A DNA stretch of 64,000 nucleotides from Dothistroma septosporum. Lineage: Eukaryota; Ascomycota; Dothideomycetes; Mycosphaerellales; Mycosphaerellaceae. Below, in pieces: positions 1 to 10,371 of the stretch. The notes below the pieces were generated by a model that saw only the letters and a list, made by a program, of their open reading frames with translations, searched no databases and was not told the origin of the DNA. A program made the translations under genes and the position numbers. Position 1 is the stretch's first letter, and each line of letters starts with the position of its first letter. The stretch lies in the NCBI GenBank assembly GCA_002236755.2, contig NBZP02000048.1, positions 1,674,001 to 1,738,000 of the forward strand. The letters are read 5' to 3'.

Positions 1-32
1 TCCTCCCTCCCTCCCTCACCTCAGACCCAAGC

Positions 33-750
33 ATGGCCTACCCCTTCCATCCCCAACCTCTCTCGGAAGACTACCAACAAGCAGCCTACAACGGCTTCCC
101 CTTCGTTCCCGAATTCGGCCACCGCCGCAACGCCCCTCGCGAAGAACCTTTCGTCCATTACCGCCCGAATCGCGGTTGGTACCAGGGTGGGAGGAAACTC
201 GAGAACTTCAAGAGTAAGAAGTACTGGGCTAGGCCGGTCGATGGGGCGAGACGGGGGACTCTGGGCCGCATTAAGGATGGTTTGACCGGGGAGGGACCGG
301 ATGTTTTTGTTGTCATGAATGGAGATCGGAGGACGCTGCATAGGGATATGCCGAAGAGGGGCCATTGGAGCCATTGGGATGAGAATGGACTGGGTTGGTT
401 GAACCGCGATCCGGACTGGAGAGGTGAGTCGCCGGAATTACCGTGTAACTTTGTTGGTCGCTGACATTACCGCAGGTGCTGCCGAGGATATGGATTGGTT
501 GCCGCCTGGTAATCTGGGAAGCACTCCTTGGGCGAGGAGGGAGAGGGATGAGGTGTACAATTTCCGGACCAGGCGGTATAGTGAGATTCAGCCGGGGTAC
601 AAGTGGGGTTTCTGGAGTGATGCGCATTGGCCGCATGGACATCGTGGCAAGTGGTCTTTGCCGACATGTTGGCGTGACTGGGATGGACATTGGAATACTA
701 CTGTTGATGGGTCGGCGGGGAGATGGCCAGGTGGAAGGCCGGTTCGCTGA
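33..750 (+). CDS. Small tryptophan-rich protein, unknown function
   Basis: Two exons, 33-423 and 476-750, joined across a 52-nt intron (424-475) with a GTGAGT donor and CGCAG acceptor; splicing keeps the frame and gives about 221 residues. The start ATG has a good context (agcATGg). The protein is rich in Trp, Arg, Gly and Pro, with repeated short Trp motifs such as WGFWSD, HWPHGH and CWRDWDGHW, and has no signal peptide, membrane segment or domain that I recognise. It lies tail to tail with the next gene on the minus strand. The first 32 bases of the window are CT-rich, as in fungal leaders, so the start is probably genuine. I cannot assign a function. Confidence 0.6.
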
Positions 751-908
751 TTAACGATGATGTCTGTTGATGGCCGTGTTCGGTGCACATGGTCATGTCC
801 GAACCGTGTGGCGCTGGGCTCAGAGGGAGGTGTCGTGAAGCACAGGATAGCGCCTGAAAAGTATAGTCGAAAGATGAGGCGGTCTTCCAACAAGTAGGTC
901 ACTCCGGC

Positions 909-1310
909 TTAGTCGCCACTTCCCCATCCAGCCTGCTGAACATACGCAGCTTTGCTGAGATCGGGATCTTTCTTCAAACTCTCATCGCTCTTTGCGAAGA
1001 GCTTCTGTGCCGCTTCAGATGTCCAGTCGTCTTTCAATGCTTCCACGCCGGTTGCGGATGAAACGGCTGCTGTGCTGAGACTGGCAAATGCTTGCTGCTT
1101 TGAAGTCCCTCGTGATATGAGAGGCGTGACGATGGCCGGCATCGCGTTGCGTAAAGCGTGAATCTATGATAAGCTTAGTGCGGGCAGTGTACGGCAGCAC
1201 CTGGGCGGGTGTACCTGTTCCTGCAGCTTCTCTAGATGTGCCAATGCGGCTTCATACTGTGCGATGTCCCAGTCCTGCTGGCTAATCATGTTCTGCTCAG
1301 TACTCGCCAT
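909..1310 (-). CDS. Small conserved helical protein, unknown function
   Basis: Two exons on the minus strand, 1310-1215 and 1163-909, with a 51-nt intron (1164-1214; GTACAC donor, ATAG acceptor, phase 0). The product is 116 residues. The N-terminal part is predicted helical/coiled coil (IAQYEAALAHLEKLQEQIHALRNAMPAIV), followed by a Ser/Thr/Ala-rich middle and a C-terminus with the pattern DLSKAAYVQQAGWG. I believe proteins of this layout occur widely in filamentous ascomycetes, but I do not know a named family and give no function. The splice is supported by the continuous heptad-like pattern across the junction. The 3' end faces the 3' end of the upstream plus-strand gene. Confidence 0.6.
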
Positions 1311-2911
1311 TGTCGTATGAGCTGTGTCGGAGGGTCGATGGTGACGATTCGCAAATCGTATAGTCGACGTAGTGTTGCAGGTGCAGTAGCGTGCGTGGTG
1401 ACTGGAAGCAATGGTGAATGCTTGCGGTCGGGAGCTAGCCCCGGAGCTAGACGACCCAATCGTTATGTGCCCACGTGGACTAGTGCTCCACTGCCCTTGT
1501 CTCACATTCTCTCCTTCCTCTCGTCGCCCTCCCTGTCGACTACAACAGTCGAAACCAACACAACAACGAGCATATCTCCGTCACTACTCTCACTTGACCT
1601 TTTTTACAGCTTCTATTGGATCATTGCTGAAAGCTGACACGAAGGCATACACTCTTACCCAACATCATGTCTCATGATGTTCTTTTCACGGACACATTGA
1701 GCTCGATTCACTATCTCGATCGCATTGGGTCCGTGATCGCTATTAGGAATATGGTTCTGAAGTCTAGATGTCTTTGCCCTTGACGCAAACAGCGGCGGCG
1801 GATATCTATGCTACTTAATGAGGGCGAAGCCGAAATACGAGATTTGGTCATCGAGGTCGGGGAGTCGCAAGGTACAGTCTCACTACATGTAGCCGACGGA
1901 CACGGAACTGTCCTCATTGAAGACATTCTTGAGGCTTGAAGAGGAATCACGCAAAACCACGGGACAGTTCAACTTTCAACCTAAGGAACAGATATGAGGG
2001 TATCTTCGAACACGGAATATGAATGCGAAGGACATTCTATCACTTCTCATCCAATGGTGGCTATGCTTCGATATCACTCCTTGCCCAACTCCTCCAGCAA
2101 CTTGCGAAGCCGCTTGGAATCGCCACTGAGCCTTCCATAATCAGCTTGCGTGACCACCTCGCTGACCGACGTTCAGGCTGAAGGGTATTCTCCCCATGCC
2201 CGTCGCTCTGAATCACGGCCTGAAGTGTACCTTCATCCTTGCCCCTATTCCTAACGTGGTTTTCAAGGCTTCACTGAAGCATGGCACCTTTCCTATCGAT
2301 GATGGTACGACGCTTTGCATCTGCTTGCTGACTCGTTCTGGTCTGAGCTTCCTCGGGCCTCGTCGTCGCCGGTTGATACTGATACTTGTATGATGTTGCG
2401 GCTTCTGATTGACCTCAAATCTTGACCTTCGTGGATCTATTGCTCCCAGTCACGATCTGCCTCATCATCGTAGTCTCGATTGCGGGCGTCTTCGGAGAGT
2501 TCGTCGACGAGTTCGTCACGGTCGCAGTGTGGGATGAGGTTGGCTTTGTTCAAGTCGATGCTTCTGGGCAAAGGAGCTTCGCACGCAAATATGGGGACTT
2601 TATGTACTAAAAGACACACTTGCTTCGGGCTTGGACGGGCCACTGTATAGAATAGGCTCATGCATCGTGGCGGCGATGTTTCACCCTCAAGAAAGCGCAT
2701 TACCGCAAAGGTCGCTGGCATTGCTGAAGTTTTGGGCTGCTCTTCATGTTCGGTGCAGGGGACGTGCAGTATTCCTGTTTCATTTCCTCAATTGCGCCAT
2801 TCGGTCTTGTAGCCGTCCTGCCAGCCTCGGCCAGAGCGATATAAACATACAGCAGAAGCTCGCCCAAGCTACTGCGCATCACCTCTTTCACCACACCTTC
2901 CACGTACCCGT
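1311..2911. other. Intergenic stretch with coding-like fragments, no confident gene
   Basis: 1.6 kb without a recognisable gene. A CT-rich tract at about 1500-1570 precedes an ATG at 1667 that opens a short plus-strand frame (MSHDVLFTDTLSSIHYLDRIG...); a second plus-strand frame at about 1800-1938 (LLNEGEAEIRDLVIEVGE) has codon-like base periodicity. Joining the two would need a 39-nt intron with a weak donor. On the minus strand, 2437-2560 encodes an acidic stretch (DELVDELSEDARNRDYDDEADRDWEQ, then stop) whose codons mostly end in C, like real genes here, but no start or upstream exon could be fixed. These may be remnants of small genes. Confidence 0.3.
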
Positions 2912-3623
2912 CTAGTTCTTCCAGCCCGTCGCTTCCTTAACCTGCTCCGTCAAACTCTTTCCCGTCCTCTCCTGCTCCAATTCCCTTTCCGCGTTCCTAT
3001 AGTACTTACTCGTATCCACACCATGCTGCTCATGATTTACAAAATTGAACCACGGCATCACATGCAAGAACACGCCCGAGTATCTGCTTTGTCTCGACGC
3101 CGCACCCTGCATATACTCCGTCAAAACGGTCTTTCCATAAAGTGGCTCCCCCCTCTTGACGCGATCAGTCATCTCGCGCATGTCCAAGTCGATCTCACGG
3201 CGGTTCTCGCTGAAGCCGTAGAAGCGGTTGATGCTGCGCGAGTACATCAGGAGGAAGCCAGCGGTCAGGGAGATGGCGCCGGAGAGTCGCATGATTTGGG
3301 CGAAGCCGCCGCGGCCGACTTCTGAGGGAGAGATGCGTTCCCACCAGACCATGAGGGCAGGGCCGGAGGCGGCGAAGGCGGCACCGGCGAGGTAGTCGGA
3401 GCCGCGAGCATAGCGGACTACGCGGGAGAAGTGAGGGTCGGAGTCGATGAGCTGTAGGGAGCGGTGTCAGTATGGGTGGTTGATTAGCTTGGGGAGGTGG
3501 TGGTCGTACTGGGTAGTCGCCATTGAGCCGCTTGGCTGGGACCTGGGGGTTGCTGTTCTTGATGTTGGGGTCCTCGGTGATTGAAATGGTGCCTGCAGGC
3601 CGCTGTGACTGATCTTGCGCCAT
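2912..3623 (-). CDS. NADH:ubiquinone oxidoreductase 20.9/21 kDa subunit (complex I)
   Basis: Accessory subunit of mitochondrial complex I, matching the fungal 20.9/21 kDa subunit family (N- and C-terminal NADH_u_ox domains). Two exons on the minus strand, 3623-3510 and 3451-2912, with a 58-nt intron (3452-3509; GTACGA donor, CTACAG acceptor, phase 0), giving 217 residues. The N-terminal part reads ISITEDPNIKNSNPQ...LNGDYPLIDSDPHFSRVVRYARGSDY, characteristic of the family, followed by membrane-prone segments around 75-115 and a charged matrix-side tail with ENRREIDLDMREM. Somewhat longer than the roughly 190-residue Neurospora protein as I remember it. The start ATG is the first in the reconstructed frame. 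A C2H2-type gene lies about 260 bp upstream in the same orientation. Confidence 0.93.
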
Positions 3624-3884
3624 TGTGCTGGAAGTGTGGTGCGCGCAATGGCAGCGAGATGTTGCTGTGTGCTGTGCAGATGGAGAAGCGTTCCACACTA
3701 CGACGCCACAGACCCTTTCTCGCGCGCTAAGCTCAAGATACTCTAGATGATGGTGGGGTCTGAACATCGCAAGCGCCTGACTTTGGAAGGTAGGATGAAA
3801 CCAGAGGTCTAATGTTCACATCTGAGATATCTACATTGGCGGAAGTCCCTCCACCTGAATCCGCTGAACTCATGATGCACTATA

Positions 3885-4946
3885 TTAGAGTCCATCGCCC
3901 AGCTGCACATCAATCTCGTCATTGCGCCTATGAAGCTGCACCTTCTCCTTCTCCAGCACCTCCACTTGAGCGTTGAGCGTATCGATCAGACTCTGCAGAC
4001 GCCCGATCGATGCTTCGTTCGCCTTCTCCTCCCTTACAAGCGCAGCTTTCTCTTGGCTAAGTACTGCTTCTTTTCTCAGCTTGAGCTCTCTCTCCTTGGA
4101 CTCTCGTGCATTCTGCTGCGCACTAAGCTTCGCTGCCTGGTCTTCTTGGGCCTTTGCTGTCGCTGCGAGCTGACTCTCGAGATCCGTAAGACGTCTCTCT
4201 TTGGCTTCGATAGACTCGTGGGTAGTCATGTGTTCAATGAGCTCCTTCTGTGAGGCAAGTATTGTCTTGCACTGGCTACAGGTCACCTTGGAGAGCGTCT
4301 GTGACGCATGTGCGGACTGGCAGTGGGCAGTGATGTCCGAGAACGTGTCACAGCAGTCCTCGCACCAGGGGGGCTGGACTGCACGGTAGTGATGTTGCAG
4401 GTCTTCTTGTGATGATGCAAAGTCTTCGTGGCATGTCTCCACTGTGGCGCCAGTAGCTTTTGCGAAATTGCGGTGGTAATGCAGACGAGCGCTGGTAGCG
4501 GCAGCCTCTGGAGAGAAGTGCCGACGATGGCACGAAGCGGTTGTTGCTTTCGGACAGGAATACGTCTGCAGGACTTCGAAGATCTCAAGGAACTGTACCG
4601 TGTTAGCGTCTGGTAATATAGCGCGCTTTACCAGGACGTGGCCCTCTGCACCAGCATTTGCCAAGCGATTCTGACCATGCTGCCTCTGATATATGGTGAA
4701 GGTAACAGACCAGCCTTCGTTCACAGCACGCTGTGGATGCTGAGCTACCGCCCCAAACGGTGTGCCTATGCCATCTAAGCATATCCACTCCCCATCGATC
4801 ACAATCTGTGCAGCGTAGTGAAGTTGTTTGAACAGGAAGATGCCAGAGAGACGGTAGATAACGTGCCTCGATGGGGGTGAGGTCAAACTCACATCCGAAG
4901 GAAGTACATCAACATTGCGAATTGTTGCTCCATCACCACACCACAC
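3885..4946 (-). CDS. C2H2-type zinc-finger and coiled-coil protein (5' end unresolved)
   Basis: The open frame of about 350 codons has two zinc-finger-like units around residues 190-240: CEDCCDTFSDITAHCQSAH (C-x2-C and H-x4-H) and CSQCKTILASQKELIEHMTTH (C-x2-C-x12-H-x3-H). A long Glu/Lys/Arg/Gln-rich coiled coil fills the last 110 residues. The stretch before the fingers (HYAAQIVIDGEWICLDGIGTPFG...) is conserved-looking but unrecognised. The frame has no ATG near its 5' end: it opens with GTG at 4946 and is preceded by a stop. Two nearby out-of-frame ATGs (4951 and 4933 on the minus strand) and a GTGAGT at 4889 hint at a first exon that I could not join cleanly. Possibly nucleic-acid binding; function unknown. 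Confidence 0.6.
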   Translation of the reverse strand: MWCGDGATIRNVDVLPSDVSLTSPPSRHVIYRLSGIFLFKQLHYAAQIVIDGEWICLDGIGTPFGAVAQHPQRAVNEGWSVTFTIYQRQHGQNRLANAGAEGHVLVKRAILPDANTVQFLEIFEVLQTYSCPKATTASCHRRHFSPEAAATSARLHYHRNFAKATGATVETCHEDFASSQEDLQHHYRAVQPPWCEDCCDTFSDITAHCQSAHASQTLSKVTCSQCKTILASQKELIEHMTTHESIEAKERRLTDLESQLAATAKAQEDQAAKLSAQQNARESKERELKLRKEAVLSQEKAALVREEKANEASIGRLQSLIDTLNAQVEVLEKEKVQLHRRNDEIDVQLGDGL

Positions 4947-5030
4947 AACATTGCACCACCCGCTCCAGTTTCAGCGCCTGCCATCTGCTGCGCTATTGCC
5001 TACGCCTACACAATCTCAGTACACAGGCAC

Positions 5031-5624
5031 TTGGCCTTACCTAATTTTGGAACCTCGGAATCGCTGTTCGCCACGACGGACGCGGGCAGCTCGTCGACAT
5101 CTGCGCAAGTACACACAGGCTGGACCGTTCAGCAGGTCTATGATCTCTACAACAGCGCTGATCAGGGCGAGCAACTCGCGGAATTCATTGATGCTGCCGA
5201 GGCTGTTCTGCAGACGAATATCGCATACTTCGATCGCATCCGCCTCTTGGCTCTCCTCGGAACTGCGGTAGCTGATCCCATCGAGACAGCCAACATCTAT
5301 GCCCAGGTCACTACGCAATGGCAAATCGCAAACATGTACTCGGGACAGGGCGAGGACGTGGCGGCTCTGCAGGAGCTGCGTGCAACGATCGATGGACTTG
5401 GCGATATCGTTCACGCCGAGGAGGAAGCGGACGATGGACGCGATGGAATCGGGGCGGGGGCCAGTGGGAGAGCAGATGGTGCGGTAGCTGCAAAGCCTCA
5501 ACCGACACGCGGTGAAGGCGGCCGTCCATCTAATATGGGCCTCGATGGCACTCTGGACCAGCCAAAGGGGAGCGGATCTCGTGACCGGGTTCTTGTGATG
5601 CGGGTAAGGCAGCCAACAGCGTGA
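5031..5624 (+). CDS. Putative protein-coding segment without an ATG (ambiguous strand)
   Basis: A 197-codon open frame starting at TTG. Its first 130 codons (QQVYDLYNSADQGEQLAEFIDAAEAVLQ...) have purine-first codons and mostly C/G at third positions, as real genes here do. The predicted segment is helical and acidic, ending in a Gly/Ala-rich low-complexity tail. No ATG lies near the start, so an upstream exon or a decayed start must be assumed. An antisense frame (about 5903-5037 minus, 288 codons from an ATG) is codon-aligned with it and equally open. I slightly prefer the plus strand for the 5' part. No known domain on either strand. Confidence 0.3.
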   Translation: MALPNFGTSESLFATTDAGSSSTSAQVHTGWTVQQVYDLYNSADQGEQLAEFIDAAEAVLQTNIAYFDRIRLLALLGTAVADPIETANIYAQVTTQWQIANMYSGQGEDVAALQELRATIDGLGDIVHAEEEADDGRDGIGAGASGRADGAVAAKPQPTRGEGGRPSNMGLDGTLDQPKGSGSRDRVLVMRVRQPTA

Positions 5625-6096
5625 CGGGTCAAATGCGAAGCTGCTCTTATTGGGTAGCCCAGCAAAGGTCGAGGCAGTCTTCGGGCCACAACGAGGTAAG
5701 GCACCTCGATTGTCCCGGCTCACGACCATAAGTAATCTACTGCTAGTATCGCAAACCTTCGCGACCAACGCGCTCTCGAAAACATCGTCACGGCACCTGA
5801 TGGCGCGAAGGAATTGGTAATGTACAAGCTCGGGCAGACGCAGGAAAGCGTGGCGACGGGAGAGGGCAATGATCTTGAGTATTGTGTCACTGAGGCTATG
5901 CATACTCAAAACGCGCCCACAAAGTTAGGTCCCCAGCACGATGTGTTTTTGAAGGCGCTATCCGGGATCTGCCGACCGGAGCTCTCTCCGGCGGTAGCGC
6001 ATAGCGAAAATAGCGACGGTATTCTCAATCGATTCAGCCTGCGCTTCAGATCAGGTTGTTGGTGGTGGAATGTCCTATTGGTAAGGAGAAGCAACA
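5625..6096. other. Intergenic / possible coding remnant
   Basis: Between the ambiguous ORF and the Aquarius gene. A plus-strand stretch at about 5750-5910 (IANLRDQRALENIVTAPDGAKELVMYKLGQTQES...) reads protein-like and follows a GTAAGG...CTAG intron-like segment at 5696-5748, but it cannot be connected to the preceding frame without a shift. Otherwise it is presumably the Aquarius promoter. Confidence 0.25.
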
Positions 6097-9000
6097 ATGT
6101 CGCGCCCTAATATCAGCGACCTCACCGGCAACAATGAGATAGCCAAAATCGCACGCGAAACATGGCTTGCGACCACAAATCCACCAAAAGTGCTGCCCAA
6201 GACCGTCTCGAAGCTCTGGAAGCTGGTTGAAGAAGACGGCTACTCGACCTTTTCACTACTTCTGCTTGAGCAACTACAGGCATTAGAGCGATGTCTGTGG
6301 CCTGGCTTCACCTCAGACTCGTCAAACCAGCATGTGCTGCTGTTGGCACTACTGGTCAATACCAAGCGACAGGAACATCTCCTCATATGGCCAACCTTCG
6401 CCAGCAATCCTGAACGAGCAGACGACTTCGCCGACTTGTTCAGACGAATCGCACAATTGAGCATCGATGAATCACTCTCTACGACCTTACGGACATTCCT
6501 CCTCACTTTCATCGTCGGTGCTTACCAGAGTCTGGACCACGGCATCATCCGCAAAGAGTGTGCTCCGTTGGTCTCAATAGGCATATGGCACAATTTACAT
6601 GACGACGCGACACGAGATGGTCACTTAGCAAAGCGGCCGCAACTACAGAAGGCATGGCGAGCAGCGGGGAAGAAGTTTGACAATGAAGATGCGGCAGGGC
6701 AGGCAAAACTGCGCTTCCAGCGAAATTGGCTGCCTACTCTGCTTCTGCAGTTCCTGGATAAGCTCTATGATGCAGACGCGGATGCAGACACAAAGCAAGA
6801 GAATTTGTTCTTCTGTGAGCGATTCCTGGAATTGCTGTGTGATATGCAGAGCCAGCTTCCTACCAGGCGCTATGTCAATACGCTGCTTAGGGATCTGAAT
6901 GTGCTGCCCGCAATAAGATTGTCCGTGCTGTACCAGGACGAGGAGGTTTTGAAAGAAATGTACCAGCTCCTGACACACTACACACATTTCCCGATCGACG
7001 ATCAGACTGGCGCGCAACTTAGCAGACAGGCATATGAGGAGGCGCAGAATGTGGACATCTCGAGGTTGCAAATGGTCGCGTTGAAGTCGCAGTCAGAGAA
7101 GCTCAAGATTCTGGTCCTGACCAACTTTGGCGCGCTTTCGCAACGGCAAGAGCTGGAGGGTCATCTACAGGCCCTGTCAGATCAGGAACTGCTTGATCTG
7201 TGCAAAGACCTTGGGCTAAGAACAACAGAGTACCCTGAAACGTCGTTGCTCCTCCGCGATCGACCTTTCTTCGTGGAGATCATGGTGGAAAAGATCGAGA
7301 AGAAGCCATACTACACCGAGAGACTACGGACATTACGAGTCCTGCCGACAGAGCAGACGTTGTACGACGACGCGATGCTACGGGTCGACGAGCATGACCA
7401 CTCGAGGCCTCTACCCATACCAAAGCTGAATCTCCAGTACCTGACGATAGGCGACTTTCTTTATCGTTCTTTCATTCTGTACCGACACGAAGCACTGTAT
7501 GGTATCCGAAAACATCTCGAAGATACCATTAAGCGACTGAAGCCTCGTCTTGGAGGAGGCATTACAAGGTTTGACGGCTTTTCGCGACTAGCGATACCTA
7601 TCAGCAAGCCAGGCATAATCGACGCTACGGCACCCCGTGTTGGCGAAATTGTCCCAGCTGAGGTCAAGGTCGAGGTCGTACTGGATGTCAGCAGGCTACA
7701 GCCAGGCCTTAGGAGAGAATGGGAAACTCTGCGGCCAGATGACGTGGTCTTCTTACTTGCTGTACACCCAGAAGACTCAAGCATGAAGCTTACCAATGGC
7801 AATAGCAGACACTCGCCGGCTGAGACCCTTGGTCTGAAGCATGTCAGATGTGCTGAAGTCATCAATGTACTTGACGAGAACAGTCGAGCTCTTCGTCAAG
7901 GTCAAGAGCAGCAAGATTACATTGATGGTGCACCACGGCCAAGATCGCGTCGTATATTGCTGCGCCTCGACGCCGCAGCTTACCGGCAAGACAAAGCGCG
8001 TGCAGATGCAGGCAAGGGCGACATCTACGACAGCATCAACCTTGTTGTCCGCAGACGAGCACGCGAGAACAACTTCCGACCAGTGCTGGAAAGCATCAAG
8101 CAGCTTGCGTTATCTGATGCGCCAGTACCGAGCTGGCTTCAAGAAGTGTTCTTGGGATACGGCGACCCTCAGTCTGCGACCTATAAGCGACTAGCTAACA
8201 AGCTTAATAGCGTGGACTATCGGGACACTTTCTTAGACTGGCAGCATCTCATAGAATCATTGGCTGGTAAGACTTTGGAACCTGACCCGAAGTTTGACAC
8301 CGTTTTCCCACCTCCTTATGTGCTCGAGTCTACAAGTACACAGCCTGCGCCGGCACCTGCAAAGAAAAGCAAGAAGAGAAAGCATGATCAGCCTAACGGT
8401 CCAGAACCTGGCCCCCATGCGGAGACCTACAGAGTCTCCACCTACACACCACCCAACCTTGGGCCATACCCCACTGACGTTCACAAGCTCAACGGAGTGC
8501 GATTTACTCCAACACAAGTTGAGGCGATCGGGTCTGGCACACAGCCAGGTCTGACTATGATCGTCGGACCCCCGGGCACTGGGAAAACAGATGTCGCGAC
8601 ACAGATCATCAACAACATATACCACAACTTTCCACAAGAACGTACACTCCTCATCGCACATTCCAACCAAGCTCTGAATCAGCTCTTCCAAAAGATCGTG
8701 GCGCTTGACATTGACGATCGTCATCTGCTTCGTCTGGGACATGGCGAAGAAGAGCTTACCACCGAGGCGAGCTTCAGCAAAGCTGGGCGACTCGAGTCCT
8801 TCAATGAGCGTGCAGGGTACCACCTTGCTGAGGTGCAACGCCTTGCAACCAGCATTGGCGCTGTCGGAGCTCATGGTGCCAGCTGTGAGAACGCAGATTA
8901 CTTCGACCAGGTCTGGGTACAGCCGTTGTGGAAGCAATACTGGGACTTGTTGGAGTCAGAAGAAGCTAAGGCCGAAGATCTGGCCACATCGTTCCCGTTC

Positions 9001-10371
9001 CATACTTTCTTCGCTGATGCGCCCCAACCGCTCTTTGCACCGGGAGCATCCAAGGAGCAGACAGTTGAGACGGCCCGAGGCTGCGAGAGGCACATCCGCC
9101 GAGTCTTCGATGAGCTAGCTGATATCCGGCCTTTCGAGATCTTACGAGCACAACGCGACAAGGCTAACTATCTTCTTGTCAAGGAGGCGCGCATCATCGC
9201 AATGACATCGACGCACGCCGCTATCAGGAGACAAGAAATTGCGAACCTCGGCTTCCACTATGACAACGTGGTCATGGAGGAGGCAGCGCAGATCACGGAG
9301 ATTGAAAATTTTGTGCCATTTGTGCTTCAAGCGCCACGGGTCCAGGACGGTAAATCTGCTGAGTCGCAATTGCAGCGTATCGTCCTCGTCGGCGATCATC
9401 TACAGAACTCGCCCGTAATACAAAACAACGCACTGAAGACCTATGCCAACTTGGAGCAGTCTCTGTTTCAGCGACTGATCCGGCTCGGCGTACCACACAT
9501 CCAACTCGATGCTCAAGGCAGATCACGACCTTCGCTTGCAGCATTGTACAAATGGCGATACCCGTCACTACAGAACTTGCCGTTCACTTCGACCGCCCCA
9601 GAATTCGTTGCCGCGAATGCTGGCTTCCGACATGACTACCAATTCATCGACGTGCCTGACTATCAGGATAAGGGTGAGACAGAACCTACGCCGCACTTCC
9701 TGCAAAATCTGGGTGAAGCTGAGTATGCTGTTGCATTGTATCAATACATGCGCCTCCTCGGCTACCCAGCAGACAAGATCACAATCTTGACTGCGTACGC
9801 CGGACAGAAAGCTCTCATCAAGAACGTCCTCGATCATCGCTGCAAGGAGAACCGCCTCTTTGGCCTTCCAGGCTGGCTCGGTACGGTCGACAAGTACCAG
9901 GGTGAACAGAACGACTATGTCATCCTGTCTCTTGTGCGGACCAAGTCGCCAGGTTATCTCCGTGATCTTCGACGTCTGACAGTAGCACTGTCCCGCGCAC
10001 GTCTCGGTCTGTACATCTTCGGCAGGCGAGAAGTCTTCGAGTCATCTCTTGAGCTCAGGGAAGCTTTCGCACCACTCTTTGAGAAGAGCGACAAGTTGAG
10101 CTTGGTCACGAATGAGATGTTCCCAGCTTCACGAGAGCTGAATGACAAAGCTCCAGAGGGCGTGGCGGAGATGTCGGGTGTGGAGCATCTGGGACAGTAC
10201 GTGTTCGAGATGACACAGGCTAAGGTCAAGGCCTTGAAGGCAGGCGGTGGGCAGTTGCCGCCTCCTGCAATCAAGCAGAAGGTCGAAGTGCCGGACGAAC
10301 ATGAGGAAGACGAAGAGGATGATACTGCGCTGGGCGGTGGGATCGAGGAGGATGGGGATGAGGATATGTGA
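6097..10371 (+). CDS. Aquarius/Cwf11-type intron-binding spliceosomal helicase
   Basis: A 1424-residue protein in one uninterrupted frame. It matches Aquarius (human AQR/IBP160; fission yeast Cwf11), an SF1 RNA helicase of the intron-binding complex in activated spliceosomes. The N-terminal 800 residues are the helical armadillo-like and beta-barrel region (start GNNEIAKIARETWLA; PRVGEIVPAEVKVEV near 510). The helicase core carries GPPGTGKT near 823 (motif I), VVMEEAAQ near 1057 (motif II, EEAA instead of DEAA as usual for AQR), VLVGDHLQNSP (III), TVDKYQGEQND near 1263 (V) and VALSRARLGLYIFG near 1296 (VI). The C-terminus is Asp/Glu-rich. The start ATG follows CAACA. Absence of introns in so long a fungal gene is noteworthy but not rare. 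Confidence 0.95.
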   Translation: MSRPNISDLTGNNEIAKIARETWLATTNPPKVLPKTVSKLWKLVEEDGYSTFSLLLLEQLQALERCLWPGFTSDSSNQHVLLLALLVNTKRQEHLLIWPTFASNPERADDFADLFRRIAQLSIDESLSTTLRTFLLTFIVGAYQSLDHGIIRKECAPLVSIGIWHNLHDDATRDGHLAKRPQLQKAWRAAGKKFDNEDAAGQAKLRFQRNWLPTLLLQFLDKLYDADADADTKQENLFFCERFLELLCDMQSQLPTRRYVNTLLRDLNVLPAIRLSVLYQDEEVLKEMYQLLTHYTHFPIDDQTGAQLSRQAYEEAQNVDISRLQMVALKSQSEKLKILVLTNFGALSQRQELEGHLQALSDQELLDLCKDLGLRTTEYPETSLLLRDRPFFVEIMVEKIEKKPYYTERLRTLRVLPTEQTLYDDAMLRVDEHDHSRPLPIPKLNLQYLTIGDFLYRSFILYRHEALYGIRKHLEDTIKRLKPRLGGGITRFDGFSRLAIPISKPGIIDATAPRVGEIVPAEVKVEVVLDVSRLQPGLRREWETLRPDDVVFLLAVHPEDSSMKLTNGNSRHSPAETLGLKHVRCAEVINVLDENSRALRQGQEQQDYIDGAPRPRSRRILLRLDAAAYRQDKARADAGKGDIYDSINLVVRRRARENNFRPVLESIKQLALSDAPVPSWLQEVFLGYGDPQSATYKRLANKLNSVDYRDTFLDWQHLIESLAGKTLEPDPKFDTVFPPPYVLESTSTQPAPAPAKKSKKRKHDQPNGPEPGPHAETYRVSTYTPPNLGPYPTDVHKLNGVRFTPTQVEAIGSGTQPGLTMIVGPPGTGKTDVATQIINNIYHNFPQERTLLIAHSNQALNQLFQKIVALDIDDRHLLRLGHGEEELTTEASFSKAGRLESFNERAGYHLAEVQRLATSIGAVGAHGASCENADYFDQVWVQPLWKQYWDLLESEEAKAEDLATSFPFHTFFADAPQPLFAPGASKEQTVETARGCERHIRRVFDELADIRPFEILRAQRDKANYLLVKEARIIAMTSTHAAIRRQEIANLGFHYDNVVMEEAAQITEIENFVPFVLQAPRVQDGKSAESQLQRIVLVGDHLQNSPVIQNNALKTYANLEQSLFQRLIRLGVPHIQLDAQGRSRPSLAALYKWRYPSLQNLPFTSTAPEFVAANAGFRHDYQFIDVPDYQDKGETEPTPHFLQNLGEAEYAVALYQYMRLLGYPADKITILTAYAGQKALIKNVLDHRCKENRLFGLPGWLGTVDKYQGEQNDYVILSLVRTKSPGYLRDLRRLTVALSRARLGLYIFGRREVFESSLELREAFAPLFEKSDKLSLVTNEMFPASRELNDKAPEGVAEMSGVEHLGQYVFEMTQAKVKALKAGGGQLPPPAIKQKVEVPDEHEEDEEDDTALGGGIEEDGDEDM

